Part shown: positions 9,001 through 16,769 of the stretch, piece after piece
How the letters are laid out: every line of letters starts with the position of its first letter
Position numbering within the stretch: the first letter of the stretch is position 1
Assembly (NCBI RefSeq): GCF_044904605.1
Contig: NZ_JADIKI010000022.1
Span: forward strand, 1,364,001 to 1,428,000
DNA: 64,000 bases
Source: Dyella_B humi
GTDB lineage: Bacteria > Pseudomonadota > Gammaproteobacteria > Xanthomonadales > Rhodanobacteraceae
Direction of reading: 5' to 3'
Notes under the pieces: model-generated
What the model saw: the letters and a program-made list of their open reading frames with translations, nothing else
Database searches by the model: none
What the model was told of the DNA's origin: nothing
Made by a program: the position numbers and the translations under genes

Positions 9001-9202
9001 GATACGTGACTTGATCCTCCACGACCTGAGGCGACTGGCCAGGCCAGTTGCTGCGGATAATCACCTGGGTGTCGGAGAGATCGGGCAGGGCATCGATGGG
9101 CGTGTGCGTCGTGGCATACACACCGATCGCCGTCAGGATCATGGCGGCCAGCAAGACAAAGATACGATGCGCGATCGCGGCGCGGATCAGTGCAGCGATC
9201 AT
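6026..9202 (-). CDS. cusA: CusA/CzcA-type heavy-metal RND efflux pump
   Basis: A 1058-residue inner-membrane transporter, the usual family length. It starts with a transmembrane helix after MIAALIRAAIAHR, has the PDLSDTQVIIRSNWPGQSP block, and the RND motif GAMVDAAIVMIEN in helix 4. Two large periplasmic loops separate twelve helices. PPMDEGTLLYMPT and the FMPPMD run fit the monovalent-metal (Cu+, Ag+) subgroup, as does the partner CusB with its metal-binding head. With CusB and CusC it would form a tripartite channel that expels copper or silver from periplasm and cytosol. The start overlaps the cusB stop (ATGA). Confidence 0.9.
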   Translation of the reverse strand: MIAALIRAAIAHRIFVLLAAMILTAIGVYATTHTPIDALPDLSDTQVIIRSNWPGQSPQVVEDQVTYPLATTMLSVPGAKVVRGYSFFGDSYVYVLFDDNTDLYWARSRVLEYLSQVRNSLPAGVNPALGPDATGLGWIYEYALVDRTGRHDLGQLRAIQDWFLRYQLKTVPDVAEVASVGGMERAWQIVPDPQALAARGITVAQLIDAVRAANGANGGSVIEQGEAEVMVRSEGYLKSRADFENVPLTANASGVPVLLRDVATVRRGPTFRRGIAELDGQGEVAGGVIVLRSGKNARAAIAAVKAKLTELKRSLPPGVEIVPTYDRSQLIDAAVENVWGKLLEEFLVVALVCVLFLGHLRSSLVAVITLPLGVLAAFIVMNVQGVSANLMSLGGIAIAIGAMVDAAIVMIENTHKHLEHWRDAHQGQEPQGATRWTLVAESAAEVGPALFISLLIIALSFVPVFALQGQEGKLFKPLAFTKTYAMAAAAALAVTLVPVLMGYLVRGRIRPEHDNPLNRGLMMAYRPILEAVLRYPKVTLVLAGVLLLSALIPLRQLGSEFMPPMDEGTLLYMPTALPGLSADKASQLLQLTDRMIKTVPEVDHVFGKAGRAETATDPAPLEMFETTITFKPKDQWRPGMTMARIEAELDKAVHVPGLTNLFVPPIRNRIDMLSTGIKSPIGIKVLGTDLATLQTVADRIESVAKTVPGVSSAIAERPVSGRYVDVHIRRDAAARYGLTQERVQQLIAAVVGGDPIDQTVEGRERYPVVVRYPRLERDSVEAIRQLPIVAANGAQLTLSQIADINVIAGPSMLKSENSQLATYVYVDTHGSDLGTIVTRLQQAVAQQVSLPPGVTVTWSGQFEYLASAMERLKLVVPAALIIIFALIYMVFRRASEAALIMASVPLALVGGLWLIWLLGHAVSVATMIGFIALGGVAAEFGVVMLLYLRQAWDRRLQRDPLADSAALDDAIREGAAQRVRPKAMTVAVILAGLFPILLGHGAGSEVMQRIAAPMIGGMLTAPLLSMVVLPAMFRLLAQHRMRKVIRADALLHPERDNG

Positions 9203-10482
9203 GGCTGGTCTCCCATGTGCATGTCGGACATGGATGCGCTGGCCGCAGGCGCCGGTTCGGTGGCCTTGCTGTTCAAGCGTTCCAGGGCACCGGAAAGGCT
9301 GGCTTCCGAATCGATCAGGAATTGACCCGAGGTCACTACTTTCTCGTTGCCTTCGAGGCCAGCGAGAATTTCCGTGTAGTCGCCGGAAGCCCGTCCGGTA
9401 CGCACCGCCACGGCACGAAAATGGCCACTTCCTTCGGCAACGATGACCCGTGCTTGCGGCCCGGTCGTGATAAGGGCGTCATTCGGTATCACCGGCACCG
9501 CTTCACCACTTGTCGGGGCGAGTTGTACCGTCGCGAACATACCTGGGCTTAACGCTCTATCGGGATTGTTGAGCACGATGCGCGCATGTTGCGTGCGCGT
9601 CATCGCATCGATATCCGGTAGCAATGTTTCCACCGAGCCTCGAAATACGCGACCTGGCAACGCATCGACGCTCACGCTCACGGGTGTGCCACGTCGCACG
9701 GTGCCGGCTGCCGCCTGCGGAAGTGCTGCGTCGATCCACACCGTGGAGAGTCCGTTGATAGTCATCAGCGTCTGACCCGCGCTGACTCGCTGTCCTTCCC
9801 GTACCTCCAGCGACGTCACTACGCCTGCATTGGATGCATGCAACGTGATTGCACCGGCAGGGCTGCGATGTGCCGACCGGATGTCAGCATCGGTCATACC
9901 CAATACTTCCAGTCGTTGCTGCGCGGCGGAGCGAAGCGCTTGTGCATCGGGCGATTGCGCGTGTTGAAGGGCTTCGTACTCGGCCAGTGCGCTATTCCAT
10001 TGCGGAGCCAGCAGCGTAGCCAAGGGTTCTCCGGCGCTGATCGTCGTATAGGGTGCGCGGACATACAGCGTGCTCACCACACCATCGACGCGTGCGCTGA
10101 CGGTCGTTGCCTGGCGCAAATCCCACGTGATCGTGCCAGGTACCTGGATCGCCGATGCCAAGACACGCCGCTCGACGGTAGCGGTACGAATGCCAAGGTT
10201 CTGCATCGTTGCCGAATCGATGCGGACGATATTCGGGTCCGCACCCTCGTCGATGTATTTGGGCACCATCTGCATGCCCATGGGTGAAAGGCCGGGATGA
10301 TCGAAGTGCTGCTGGGGCACCATCGTGTCGTACCAGTAAAGGATCTTTTTGCCACGCTGATCAGCAGCGGCGGTCACCGGCGAACTGAAAGATGACGATG
10401 CATGACGACCGCCGAAATAACCGATGGCCAGCAACAGCGCCGCAAACGCGATGGCTGCGGGAACGACTAGCAAACGCTTCAT
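9199..10482 (-). CDS. cusB: CusB-type periplasmic adaptor with metal-binding head
   Basis: A 427-residue membrane-fusion protein anchored by an N-terminal helix (about residues 3-22). Residues about 45-75, KILYWYDTMVPQQHF and GLSPMGMQMVPKY, form the HMBD/YHS-like heavy-metal-binding domain with Met and His ligands. The barrel-sandwich and beta-barrel region follows. I moved the start to ATG 10482 because it overlaps the cusC stop in an ATGA arrangement, whereas the longer in-frame start at 10527 would overlap cusC by 49 bases. The C-terminal tail is Met/His-containing (SASMSDMHMGDQP), suggesting a further metal site. Confidence 0.9.
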   Translation of the reverse strand: MKRLLVVPAAIAFAALLLAIGYFGGRHASSSFSSPVTAAADQRGKKILYWYDTMVPQQHFDHPGLSPMGMQMVPKYIDEGADPNIVRIDSATMQNLGIRTATVERRVLASAIQVPGTITWDLRQATTVSARVDGVVSTLYVRAPYTTISAGEPLATLLAPQWNSALAEYEALQHAQSPDAQALRSAAQQRLEVLGMTDADIRSAHRSPAGAITLHASNAGVVTSLEVREGQRVSAGQTLMTINGLSTVWIDAALPQAAAGTVRRGTPVSVSVDALPGRVFRGSVETLLPDIDAMTRTQHARIVLNNPDRALSPGMFATVQLAPTSGEAVPVIPNDALITTGPQARVIVAEGSGHFRAVAVRTGRASGDYTEILAGLEGNEKVVTSGQFLIDSEASLSGALERLNSKATEPAPAASASMSDMHMGDQP

Positions 10483-11753
10483 GGCATAGCCTCCGAAGTG
10501 GGCAGCAGATAAGCCAGCGAGGCCCATAGCCGCGCACGGGCAGCAAGTGCGTCGGCATAGTTCAGACGTTGTTGAATTTCGTCACGGCGCGCGTCCAGCC
10601 AAGGCTGCAACGCGCCACCGCCGCGGTAGGCGGCCAGTGCGGTTTTCGTGCGATCGCGATCCAACGGCAGCAGCGCGTCTTGATAGCGTTGGATCTGCCG
10701 TCCCCAGCCTTGCCAACCCGTCACCGCACGCGCGACCATTTCACGCTGTGCGCGACGTGCATCTTCATGCGCTTCCTGCGCGGCATCCCATTGCTCTTCT
10801 TTCGCGCTGATGCTCCGGTCCTGTCGGTTGCGCGTGAAGAGCGGCAAGGTCACGCCCACCTGGATCATCACCATGTCCGACAGGTACGGCGCGCGTTTGC
10901 CGTACTGAAAGCTCACGTTCCAGTCGGGATGTTTGCTGGCTAGAGCCTGATCCAATTCAGCCTGGGCGACCTGTTCGCGGGCTTGCCACATCTGCATGGG
11001 CGCCTGTTGGTCGATCGTCTGTGCAAGGCGCTCCGGAGCCACCGGCAATTGCCCGAAATCGGGGGCGTCGCCGAGATTGGCGACGGCTTGCCCAAGCCAA
11101 CGCTGCAAAGCGGCTTGGGCCGCTGCGATATCGGCACTGACCGCGTCGAGTTGGTTATCCAGCGTTGCGGTCTCGGCACGCGCAGCCAATGCATCGGACG
11201 CGTTGCCATCGCCACCGCGTAGCTGTGCCTGAGCGATTTTGACGGCCAATTCGCTCTCGTTGCGCAGCTCGAGCAGCAACGCGCGCTTTTGTTGCGTCGC
11301 CCACAGCTCGATCCAGGCGTCGGCTACCTGTTCCTGGATCGACCGCGTTGTGTCGAGTCCTTCAGCATCGGCGGCCTGGATCTCAGCACCGGCCCGTTGA
11401 CGATCGGCGTCGCGCGCCGCGCGCGAGGGAATGGTTTGCGTCACGCCGACAGTGCGCATGGTCATCGTGTCCGAACGAAGGCTGAAAGCCCCCGGCGCGG
11501 TGACTGGAAAATTGTTTACGCCAAAGTCCAGCGTGGGATCGGGCAGACGGCCGGCGCGTGCCGCCTCTTCGTGCATGGACGCGACGTGCGCATGATGAGC
11601 CATGAGCGCAGGTGCTTGTGCCACGCCTTGTTGAACGGCGGCTTGGAGCGTTAGCGGTAAATCAGCGGCGTAGGCCGCCGCGGTCGTTATCCCTGTCAGG
11701 ACAACAGCTTGACCCAACGCGATCACGCGCCGGGTGACATGATGAAACCACAT
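10479..11753 (-). CDS. cusC: CusC/TolC-type outer-membrane efflux protein
   Basis: A 424-residue protein with a signal peptide ending near AAAYA and two OEP repeats rich in long Ala/Gln helices (for example AQAQLRGGDGNASDALAARA). It would form the outer-membrane duct of the Cus pump. No lipobox cysteine is present, unlike E. coli CusC, so it is probably not lipidated. It is the first gene of the three-gene minus-strand operon, transcribed cusC-cusB-cusA. Confidence 0.85.
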   Translation of the reverse strand: MWFHHVTRRVIALGQAVVLTGITTAAAYAADLPLTLQAAVQQGVAQAPALMAHHAHVASMHEEAARAGRLPDPTLDFGVNNFPVTAPGAFSLRSDTMTMRTVGVTQTIPSRAARDADRQRAGAEIQAADAEGLDTTRSIQEQVADAWIELWATQQKRALLLELRNESELAVKIAQAQLRGGDGNASDALAARAETATLDNQLDAVSADIAAAQAALQRWLGQAVANLGDAPDFGQLPVAPERLAQTIDQQAPMQMWQAREQVAQAELDQALASKHPDWNVSFQYGKRAPYLSDMVMIQVGVTLPLFTRNRQDRSISAKEEQWDAAQEAHEDARRAQREMVARAVTGWQGWGRQIQRYQDALLPLDRDRTKTALAAYRGGGALQPWLDARRDEIQQRLNYADALAARARLWASLAYLLPTSEAMP

Positions 11754-11828
11754 GGTAGAGCACTCCCATGATCGAACGGGATCGCACCCACGCAGGTGCG
11801 ACGACGCTTGCGTGAAAAGCGTCTTGCG

Positions 11829-12305
11829 CTAAATCAGGAGAGAGCAGAACAGAAGGCTGGCCGGCGGCGGCTGGGCCCGGAGACGGTCACGTTGCCGTTG
11901 TCGAACCGTCGTCGGTGACGACAGCGCCACGGCAGTTGGCAACACGGGAGGTGGCGCGATCAACCCGCTAGGCGGCACGGACAGTGGATGGACTGCGGTT
12001 GGCGCAGGGTCGTCCGAAGCGCAATGCTTGTCACAAACCATCCGGCCGGCCGCCGTATGTTTCATTTGCGGACAGGTGACGGCCATCGACGCATCGGCGG
12101 CCGATGTGCCCATAGTCGCCGTCAGCCCCATCGTTCCGGATGGCATCGTGCAGACATAAGCCGCCAGCGCCGACTGCATACCGAGCATGAACAACATTCC
12201 CGCGACCAATAGCCACCGCGTCAGGCGTGCACGACGGATATCGCGCAAGCGCCAATGGTAGGGGGTCAATCTGGGAAGCCGGAAACGTGTCATGGCGTCT
12301 CGCAT
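11829..12305 (-). CDS. Exported Met/Cys/His-containing protein ahead of cus operon
   Basis: A 158-residue protein not recognised as a named family. A basic N-region and a hydrophobic segment (about residues 31-48, LLVAGMLFMLGMQSALAA) suggest export or anchoring. The next 50 residues carry CTMPSGTMG, MAVTCPQMKH and MVCDKHC, which together offer Met, Cys and His ligands suited to Cu(I). The remainder is Pro/Ala-rich and ends in PPASLLFCSLLI. It sits 75 bases upstream of cusC on the same strand, so a copper-related leader or chaperone role (CopL-like) is plausible but unproven. ATG 12293 is an alternative start. Confidence 0.6.
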   Translation of the reverse strand: MRDAMTRFRLPRLTPYHWRLRDIRRARLTRWLLVAGMLFMLGMQSALAAYVCTMPSGTMGLTATMGTSAADASMAVTCPQMKHTAAGRMVCDKHCASDDPAPTAVHPLSVPPSGLIAPPPVLPTAVALSSPTTVRQRQRDRLRAQPPPASLLFCSLLI

Positions 12306-12454
12306 GGTACTACGGCTTATTCGATGAATTCAGGCCCAGGGTTACAGCTGGATGAGATGGGGCGGGGTGAAGCTGCCACGTTGGGCGCATTAACAATTTC
12401 TTCGTCGCCGCTGCTACACACTCGAGACTTCACAGACTTTGGCCAGAGGACGTC

Positions 12455-13843
12455 ATGAACCAGCGATTCGATGCGATCGTCGTTGGAGCAGGGCAGGCGG
12501 GGCCGCCTTTGGCAGAACGCCTGGGCAAATCTGGCCGCACGGTTGCGGTGATCGAACGCAAACTGGTGGGCGGTACGTGCGTCAACACGGGATGTATTCC
12601 CACCAAGGCGATGGTGGCAAGTGCCTATGTCGCGCAGACCGGGCGACGCGCGGCCAGCTATGGCGTGCTCACCGGCAGCGATGTGCGGGTCGACATGGAG
12701 CAGGTCTGGACGCGCACGCAAGGTATATCCGGGCGATCCCGCAGCGGCGTCGAGAAGTGGCTGGCCGGCATGCCGAACGTCACCTTGCTGCGCGGGCACG
12801 CCGTGTTCGAATCGCCCCATGCGCTGCGTGTCGACGACACGCTGATCGAAGCCGACGAGATATTTCTCAACGTCGGCGGCCGCGCCGTCATACCTGATTT
12901 TCCCGGCATCGACACGGTGCCTTATCTCACCAACACGGGCATCCTGGATTTGCGCGAGCTTCCAAAACATCTCGTGATCGTCGGTGGCAGCTATATCGGC
13001 CTTGAGTTCGGGCAGATGTTTCGGCGTTTCGGTTCGGAAGTGAGCATTGTCGAGCGCAGCACTCGCCTGTTGCCGCGTGAAGATCCCGAAGTGTCAGCTG
13101 CAGTAGTCGACATCCTGCAAGAGGAGGGCATCAAGCTGCATCTCGGTGCGGAATGCATCGAACTGCAAGGGCAGGCTGGCAATGTGAGCGTCGTAGCCAA
13201 ATGCGCGGATCCGCGCATGGAGGTGCGCGGTACGCATCTCTTGCTGGCTGTCGGACGCCGAGCCAACACCGATTCGCTCGGCCTGGACAAGGCCGGCGTG
13301 GCCACGGACGAACGCGGTTATATCACCGTCGACGATCAATGCCGAACGAACGTCGAAGGCATTTGGGCACTCGGCGATTGCAACGGCAAGGGCGCCTTTA
13401 CCCATACCTCATATAACGATTACGAAATCGTCGCCGCCAATCTTCTGGACAATGAGCCCAGACGCATCTCCGATCGCATTGCCGCCTACGCACTATTCAT
13501 CGATCCGCCGCTGGCACGTATCGGTCTCACCGAGCAGGAAGCCTTGAAACAAGGTCATGAGATACGGATCGGTGTGCGCCCCATGACACGCGTGGGGCGC
13601 GCGGTGGAGCGCGGCGAAACCCTTGGCTTCATGAAGGTAATCGTGGACGAGAAGAGCGAGCAACTGCTCGGCGCCGCCATCCTTGGCGTCAACGGCGACG
13701 AGGCTATCCATAGCTTGCTCGATGTGATGTACGCCAAGGCGCCGTATCGCACCGTGACGCATGCCGTTCATATTCATCCCACCGTTTCCGAGTTGCTTCC
13801 GACGACGTTGCAGAGTCTTGGTGCTGTGAGCGGCGGTGGCTAG
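12455..13843 (+). CDS. Mercuric-reductase-like FAD/NAD(P) disulfide oxidoreductase
   Basis: A 462-residue class I pyridine nucleotide-disulfide oxidoreductase. The FAD motif is VVGAGQAGPPLAERLG, the redox pair is GGTCVNTGCIPTK, the NAD(P) motif is VGGSYIGLEFGQ, and the second FAD motif is TNVEGIWALGD. The dimerisation domain ends with HAVHIHPTVSELLP. It lacks the N-terminal HMA domain and the C-terminal vicinal cysteines of true MerA, so mercury reduction is not expected. The substrate is unknown. It diverges from the copper leader gene; GAGG precedes the ATG. Confidence 0.85.
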   Translation: MNQRFDAIVVGAGQAGPPLAERLGKSGRTVAVIERKLVGGTCVNTGCIPTKAMVASAYVAQTGRRAASYGVLTGSDVRVDMEQVWTRTQGISGRSRSGVEKWLAGMPNVTLLRGHAVFESPHALRVDDTLIEADEIFLNVGGRAVIPDFPGIDTVPYLTNTGILDLRELPKHLVIVGGSYIGLEFGQMFRRFGSEVSIVERSTRLLPREDPEVSAAVVDILQEEGIKLHLGAECIELQGQAGNVSVVAKCADPRMEVRGTHLLLAVGRRANTDSLGLDKAGVATDERGYITVDDQCRTNVEGIWALGDCNGKGAFTHTSYNDYEIVAANLLDNEPRRISDRIAAYALFIDPPLARIGLTEQEALKQGHEIRIGVRPMTRVGRAVERGETLGFMKVIVDEKSEQLLGAAILGVNGDEAIHSLLDVMYAKAPYRTVTHAVHIHPTVSELLPTTLQSLGAVSGGG

Positions 13844-13875
13844 GACAGCCTAAGTGCAAAAAAATTAAGCAAGCT

Positions 13876-14553
13876 TCAGCCAATCCGCATAGATAGTTCT
13901 ACGTCTTCGGCGAACGGCGTGGACAGATAACCATTAGCGGGGGAACGCACATATGCCAGATAGTCAGGGCTGTGATCGGCGTTGTCGGCGACGATGAGGG
14001 CGCCTGGCCTGAGGTGGCTTTCCACCAGGCTCAGTATCTCGGGATAAAGCGCCTTGGCGCCGTCGAGCAAAAGCAGGTCGATCGTGCTGGGAAGATCGAC
14101 GCTGAGTGTTTGCAGCGCATCTCCTTCACGGATTTCGACCAGATCGACGAGACCTCCCGCCGTCAGATTGTTCCGCGCCCGCGCTATCTTGGATGGCTCG
14201 AACTCGCTGGTGATCAGTTGGCCGCCGCCGTTGTCGCGCAGCGCCGCGGCGAGGTGCAATGTCGAGATGCCAAACGAAGTGCCGAACTCCACGATGGTCC
14301 GCGCGCGGCAGCTTCGCGCCAGCACGTAGAGCAGAGTGCCCGTCTCTCGCGAAACGGGTAAAGAAAAGTCTTTCAGGCGACGGTAGTAATCCAGGTAATC
14401 GGTCTTGGTGTACATCAGGTTGTGCATCAAGCGCGTCCGTTCTTCGGTGGAAAGACCGGCAAAGTCAGGGCTCGTTGCGGGCGAGGTCGCATCGGCCTCT
14501 TCGAACAGGCGTTTCAACAAGGGGGCAAGCGGGGAAGTGGTGAGGGTGGTCAT
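13876..14553 (-). CDS. SAM-dependent O-methyltransferase
   Basis: A 225-residue cytosolic class I methyltransferase of the catechol/caffeoyl-CoA O-methyltransferase-like group. Motif I is VEFGTSFGISTLHLAAAL (about residues 90-107), with the acidic residue in LITSEFEP, the metal/catalytic LLLLDGAKALYPEIL and later DNADHSP. The acceptor is unknown. It faces a TetR gene across 83 bases, which suggests that the TetR protein controls it. GGAG lies seven bases before the ATG. Confidence 0.8.
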   Translation of the reverse strand: MTTLTTSPLAPLLKRLFEEADATSPATSPDFAGLSTEERTRLMHNLMYTKTDYLDYYRRLKDFSLPVSRETGTLLYVLARSCRARTIVEFGTSFGISTLHLAAALRDNGGGQLITSEFEPSKIARARNNLTAGGLVDLVEIREGDALQTLSVDLPSTIDLLLLDGAKALYPEILSLVESHLRPGALIVADNADHSPDYLAYVRSPANGYLSTPFAEDVELSMRIG

Positions 14554-14603
14554 ACGGGTCTCCGGCCCAAAAATACGTCTTTGGTTGCGTCGGATTAGAA
14601 TGC

Positions 14604-14615
14604 GACGAATTCGTC
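14604..14615. promoter_or_regulatory. Palindrome between methyltransferase and tetR
   Basis: GACGAATTCGTC is a perfect 12-bp palindrome in the centre of the 83-base divergent region, a position suited to a TetR dimer that represses both genes. Assigning it to the neighbouring TetR protein is inference from position only. Confidence 0.4.
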
Positions 14616-14636
14616 AGGTTTCCTATTCGCATTGCC

Positions 14637-15311
14637 GTGCCGCTTATGACCGATCGCCAAAACCCCAAGATTTCCTCGCGAAAACAGCCCAAACAGGTTC
14701 GTTCGACCGAACTCGTTACCGCCATTCTGGAAGCCGCGGCTCAGGTTTTGGCGAAGGAAGGCGCGCAACGTTTCACCACAGCGCGTGTGGCCGAAAAGGC
14801 CGGCGTCAGCATCGGATCGCTGTATCAATATTTCCCGAACAAGGCAGCGATCCTCTTTCGGCTGCAAAGCGACGAATGGCGAACGACGACGAATTTGCTG
14901 CGCACCATCCTAGAAGACACGCGAAGGCCGCCGCTGGAACGGGTACGTACACTCGTGCATGCCTTCATCCGCTCCGAATGCGAGGAAGTCGAAATGCGCG
15001 TGGCGCTTGACGACGCAGCACCTCTCTATCGCGATGCACCCGAAGCGCAGGAGGCAAAGGCATCAGGGCAGCATGCGGTCCAGCTCTTCATGCAGGAGAT
15101 ACTGCCCGAGGCATCCGAAGCGACGCGTACACTGGCCGCCGATCTGATCAAGACGACGCTCAGCACAGTGGGCAAGCATTTTTCGGAAAGCGCTCGAACC
15201 TCAGCAGAGATCGAAGCGTATGCCGACACCATGGCGGATATGTTTTGCGCGTATCTTGAAGGTCTGAAGAGCGGCGGATCGCGTAGGCTGGGATGGCAAT
15301 CGCGGCAATAA
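14637..15311 (+). CDS. TetR/AcrR-family transcriptional regulator
   Basis: A 224-residue repressor. The N-terminal helix-turn-helix is clear: AAQVLAKEGAQRFTTARVAEKAG and then VSIGSLYQYFPNKAAIL (about residues 38-77). The C-terminal ligand domain is not assignable. It probably regulates the divergent O-methyltransferase and itself. The start at 14637 is GTG; ATG 14646 is in frame three codons later and neither has a convincing ribosome site. Confidence 0.85.
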   Translation: MPLMTDRQNPKISSRKQPKQVRSTELVTAILEAAAQVLAKEGAQRFTTARVAEKAGVSIGSLYQYFPNKAAILFRLQSDEWRTTTNLLRTILEDTRRPPLERVRTLVHAFIRSECEEVEMRVALDDAAPLYRDAPEAQEAKASGQHAVQLFMQEILPEASEATRTLAADLIKTTLSTVGKHFSESARTSAEIEAYADTMADMFCAYLEGLKSGGSRRLGWQSRQ

Positions 15312-15329
15312 GCCGTCATCCCAGCCTAC
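15283..15329. repeat. REP-like inverted repeat with GTAGGCTGGG core
   Basis: Perfect 13-bp arms GTAGGCTGGGATG (15283-15295) and its complement (15317-15329) enclose 21 bases. The element covers the tetR stop codon and lies between two convergent genes, where it can also act as a terminator. The core resembles a widespread extragenic palindrome of GC-rich proteobacteria; a relative with the same outline lies at 55826-55862. Confidence 0.6.
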
Positions 15330-15347
15330 ATGGCGCTTGGTACTGCT

Positions 15348-16769
15348 TTACCCATGCAGATGCCCATGCATAGGTCCATGGCAAAGGCATTCTCCATCCG
15401 CATCGATGGCACCGAACATGTTGTGCAGCAGTGCTTCACTGGGGCTCCATTCGCCAATGGCCGGATGGATCAGCAGGGCCTTGCGCGCGGTTAGCCTGAC
15501 ATTGGCCAAGGCTGCATCGATCGCTGCGCGTTCGTAGGCTTTGACCGCATGCACCAATCCGCGCACTTCGTCGGGCAGGGGTGCAATCGGTTCGGGCACG
15601 ATCGAATTGAGGCTGATATGCGCTGCCGTCTCCACGATGTCGTCGTCCGGCAGATCGGGAATGGCGCCGCGATTGCGCGTATTGACCACGATGGTCGCCG
15701 GCTTGGCACCCGTCAAGGCACTCATCACGTCGATCGCGATCCGGTGATAGCCGGTCGCGGTACGGAACGGGTCGACCTGCAGACTTACGTCAGGATCGAA
15801 GGCCGAACCGCCTTCCGCTTCCAGCTTCATGTATGAGCCGGAGCGCTGGTTGAGGTAGGCCGCATAGGCTGCTACCGCGCCATCGCCATCGTCGGCCATG
15901 AGTCGGCTTTTTAGTGTGTCAATCAGCACTTGGTTGAGTTGCTGGATTTCGGCGCCGCGGCTGCCGCCTTGCTGCAGCTGATTGTGCAGGGCACGTCGGC
16001 GTTCGTAGTAAAAGAACAGGTATTCGGTAGGAATGAGCCGCAACGAGCGAATCATATTGAAATCGAACAACGGTGCGAGATAAAGCTGGCGTAGCAATTC
16101 ATCACTGCCGAGCAATTTATCCATCACGTCTTGCCCGCGTACACGCACACCGCGGACCCAACCCAGGTGATTGAGGCCGACGTAGTCGCATTGCACGTCG
16201 CTCAACGGCTCTCCCAGTGCCTTGGCGATATTGTGGAAAAGCTCTGTAGGGGTATCGCAGATACCGACCATCTTGACGCGTGTATGACTGGTTACGGCTT
16301 GCGTGATCAGGCCAGCGGGATTGGTGAAATTCACCAGCCAGGCGTCCGGGCTCAAGCGCTCGACGAGGCGTGCCTGCTCGAGCGCAGCGGGTACGGTGCG
16401 CAGCGCCATGGCGACGCCGGCGGGGCCGGTGGTTTCTTGCCCAGGGTAGCCTTGTTCGATGGCTGCGCGCTCGTCCGCCGCCCGCCCGGCGATGCCGCCG
16501 ACACGGATGCTGTTCAACACGAAGTGCGCGCCTTCGATCGCCTGCTCGGCCGAGGTGGCCGCATGCAGACGCAAGGAGCCGCCGGATTTGGCCACGATCG
16601 CTTTGCCCAACTCCACCATGACCGCCAGACGTTCCTGATCGGGGTCGTAAAGCACCATTTCCGCGGCGCCCAATGCTTGCGTTGCTTCGTCGACGCCGAA
16701 AATCACCAGCGGTGCGCGCACGCCGCCGCCACCGATCAGGGCAATCTTACGGTCCATAGGTATGCTCAT
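15348..16769 (-). CDS. GH4 family 6-phospho-glycosidase
   Basis: A 473-residue NAD+- and metal-dependent glycosidase of family GH4. The dinucleotide loop is ALIGGGGVRAP (residues 10-20), NFTNPAG follows, and the Mn2+ ligands are Cys171 in GICDTP and His201 in GLNHLGW, as in 6-phospho-beta-glucosidases. The family removes a sugar 6-phosphate from an aglycone by an oxidation-elimination route. No PTS gene is nearby; the adjacent PfkB kinase could supply the phosphorylated substrate. AAGGAG five bases before the ATG fixes the start, which overlaps the kinase gene by 23 bases. The last residues are His/Gly-rich (HGPMHGHLHG). Confidence 0.85.
   Translation of the reverse strand: MSIPMDRKIALIGGGGVRAPLVIFGVDEATQALGAAEMVLYDPDQERLAVMVELGKAIVAKSGGSLRLHAATSAEQAIEGAHFVLNSIRVGGIAGRAADERAAIEQGYPGQETTGPAGVAMALRTVPAALEQARLVERLSPDAWLVNFTNPAGLITQAVTSHTRVKMVGICDTPTELFHNIAKALGEPLSDVQCDYVGLNHLGWVRGVRVRGQDVMDKLLGSDELLRQLYLAPLFDFNMIRSLRLIPTEYLFFYYERRRALHNQLQQGGSRGAEIQQLNQVLIDTLKSRLMADDGDGAVAAYAAYLNQRSGSYMKLEAEGGSAFDPDVSLQVDPFRTATGYHRIAIDVMSALTGAKPATIVVNTRNRGAIPDLPDDDIVETAAHISLNSIVPEPIAPLPDEVRGLVHAVKAYERAAIDAALANVRLTARKALLIHPAIGEWSPSEALLHNMFGAIDADGECLCHGPMHGHLHG

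Noticed and set aside
12455..13843. True mercuric reductase (MerA)
   Set aside because: The redox CxxxxC pair is present but the N-terminal HMA domain and the C-terminal vicinal cysteines are missing, and no other mer gene is near.
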